Part shown: in pieces, positions 62,338 through 64,000 of the stretch
How the letters are laid out: every line of letters begins with the position of its first letter
Numbering within the stretch: the stretch's first letter is position 1
NCBI RefSeq assembly: GCF_032405125.1
Contig: NC_091083.1
Location: 71,209,501-71,273,500, forward strand
Direction: 5' to 3'
DNA from: Capricornis sumatraensis
Lineage: Eukaryota; Chordata; Mammalia; Artiodactyla; Bovidae
DNA length: 64,000 bases
Translations under genes and position numbers: made by a program
Notes under the pieces: model-generated
What the model was told of the DNA's origin: nothing
Seen by the model: the letters and a program-made list of their open reading frames with translations, nothing else
Database searches by the model: none

Positions 62338-64000
62338 ATTTATTTATTTATTTATCTTTAAAATTTTTATTTTTACTTTATTTTACTTTACAATACTGTA
62401 TTGGTTTTGCCATACATTGACATGAATCCACCACGGGTGTACATGCGTTCCCAAACATGAACCCCCCTCACACCTCCCTCCCCATAACATCTCTCTGGGT
62501 CATCACCGTGCACCAGCACCAAGCATGCTGTATCCTGCGTCAGACATAGACTGGCGATTCGATTCTTACATGATAGTATACCTGTTACAATGCTATTCTC
62601 CCAAATCATCCCACCCTCTCCCTCTCCCTCTGAGTCCAAAAGTCCACTATACACATCTGTGTCTTTTTTGCTGTCTTGCATACAGGGTCATCATTGCCAT
62701 CTTTCTAAATTCCATATATATGTGTTAGTATATGTGTATTGGTGTTTTTCTTTCTGGCTTACTTCACTCTGTATAATTGGCTCCAGTTTCATCCATCTCA
62801 TCAGAACTGATTCAAATGAATTCTTTTTAATGGCTGAGTAATACTCCATTGTGTATATGTACCACAGCTTTCTTATCCATTCATCTGCTGATGGACATCT
62901 AGGTTGTTTCCATGTCCTGGCTATTATAAACAGTGCTGCGATGAACATTGGGGTACATGTGTCTCTTTCAATTCTGGTTTCCTCGGTGTGTATGCCCAGC
63001 AGTGGGATTGCTGGGTCATAAGATAGTTCTATTTGCAATTTTTAAAGGAATCTCCACACTGTTTTCCATAGTGGCTGTACTAGTTTGCATTCCCACCAAC
63101 AGTGTAGGAGGGTTCCCTTTCCTCCACACCCTCTCCAGCATTTATTGCTTGCACATTTTTGGATCGCAGACATTCTGACTGGTGTGAAGTGGTACCTCAT
63201 TGTGGTTTTGATTTGCATTTCTCTAATAATGAGTGATGTTGAGCATCTTCTCATGTGTTTGTTAGCCATCCGTATGTCTTCTTTGGAGAAATGTCTATTT
63301 AGTTCTTTGGCCCATTTTTTGATTGGGTCGTTTATTTTTCTGGAATTGAGCTGCATAAGTTGCTTGTATATTTTTGAGATTAGTTGTTTGTCAGTTGCTT
63401 CATTTGCTATTATTTTCTCCCATTCAGAAGGCTGTCTTTTCACCTTGCTTATATTTTCCTTTGTTGTGCAGAAGCTTTTAATTTTAATTAGATCCCATTT
63501 GTTTATTTTTGCTTTTATTTCCAGAATTCTGGGAGGTGGATCATAGAGGATCCTGCTGTGATTTATGTCGGAGAGTATTTTGCCTACGTTCTCCTCTAGG
63601 AGTTTTATAGTTTCTGGTCTTACATTTAGATCTTTAATCCATTTTGAGTTTATTTTTGTGTGCGGTGTTAGAGAGTGATCTAGTTTCATTCTTTTACAAG
63701 TGGTTGACCAGTTTTCCCAGCACCACTTGTTAAAGAGATTGTCTTTACTCCATTGTATATTCTTGCCTCCTTTGTCAAAGATAAGGTGTCCATATGTGTG
63801 TGGATTTATCTCTGGGCTTTCTATTTTGTTCCATTGATCTATATTTCTGTCTTTGTGCCAGTACCATACTGTCTTGATGACTGTGGCTTTGTAGTAGAGC
63901 CTGAAGTCAGGCAAGTTGCTTCCTCCAGTTCCATTCTTCTTTCTAAAGATTGCTTTGGCTATTTGAGGTTTTTTGTATTTCCATACAAATCTTGAAATTA
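62338..64000 (-). mobile_element. Young-type L1, antisense, runs off the window
   Basis: The antisense A-tail (TTTA repeats, 62338-62355) and 3' UTR ('tgtacatgcgttcccaaaca') are followed from 62731 by ORF2. The text stays close to the copy at 52923-54230 through about 63660 and then continues further 5' to the window edge. Full length and 5' end are not visible. Confidence 0.94.
62691..63914 (-). pseudogene. L1 ORF2 part, two frameshifts, incomplete at window edge
   Basis: 63914-63042 is open for 290 residues: 'YWHKDRNIDQWNKIESPEIN', 'KWIKDLNVRPETIKLLEENV', 'ILEIKAKINKWDLIKIKSFC' and the cysteine motif 'CWRGCGGKGTLLHCWWEC'. A one-base change in a T run near 63040 shifts into 63038-62691 ('YDPAIPLLGIHTEETRIERD', 'CPSADEWIRKLWYIYTMEYY'). 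A second shift near 62737 removes the normal end. The reading frame also continues left of 63914 in L1 text but with a stop before the edge. Confidence 0.9.

Overview
The window looks like intergenic or intronic nuclear DNA of a bovid ruminant (cattle, sheep or goat lineage). The basis is the repeat content: dozens of Bov-tA, BOV-A2 and CHR-type tRNA-Glu SINEs, several copies of the RTE retrotransposon BovB (the partner of Bov-tA), bovine-type L1 3' ends, and a long LTR with the TGCCGGG...CCCGGCA termini I associate with bovid BTLTR1-like elements. I see no intact protein-coding gene, no plausible exon series, no rRNA or functional tRNA gene, no CRISPR array and nothing prokaryotic. The only long open frames are pieces of L1 ORF2 and of the BovB reverse transcriptase.

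Layout. 1-9.8 kb: old L1, L2 and MIR fragments overprinted by SINEs, with a composite BovB plus tRNA-like insertion at 2.5-2.95 kb. 10-15 kb: an antisense L1 block broken up by younger SINEs and an L1 tail, then Bov-tA copies. 15-22.3 kb: MIR and older repeats, an ERV1-like LTR near 18 kb, and a 420-bp antisense solo LTR sitting inside a CHR SINE. 22.3-31 kb: a defective BovB, a MIR split by L1, a MER5A-like element carrying two later insertions, and an L1 with a 15-bp target duplication. 31-43.6 kb: L2, MIR and MaLR remnants with CHR SINEs, the longest low-repeat stretches, and a tight inverted Bov-tA pair at 43.1-43.5 kb. 44.3-48.2 kb: one antisense L1 hosting a BovB and a 1.93-kb solo LTR. 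48.4-58 kb: a retrotransposon nest, with two BovB-inside-BovB events and a young sense-strand L1 flanked by a 19-bp duplication. 58-64 kb: an MLT1-like LTR, BOV-A2 SINEs, old L1, and a second young L1 in the opposite orientation that runs off the window end.

How the parts relate. Nothing here works as a gene pathway. The autonomous elements (L1, BovB) supplied reverse transcriptase in trans to the SINEs: Bov-tA carries the BovB 3' tail, and the A-rich CHR type is usually credited to L1. Nested insertions and target-site duplications give a readable relative chronology. A few repeat-poor stretches (about 6.65-7.1, 17.2-17.5, 26.3-27.0, 31.4-31.9 and 58.3-58.7 kb) are candidates for conserved non-coding DNA, but that needs a comparative alignment I cannot run. 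No previously undescribed biological system was found; the notable signals are structural. Coordinates marked by a target-site duplication are precise; other repeat edges are good to roughly 10-20 bases, and ancient-repeat edges less so.
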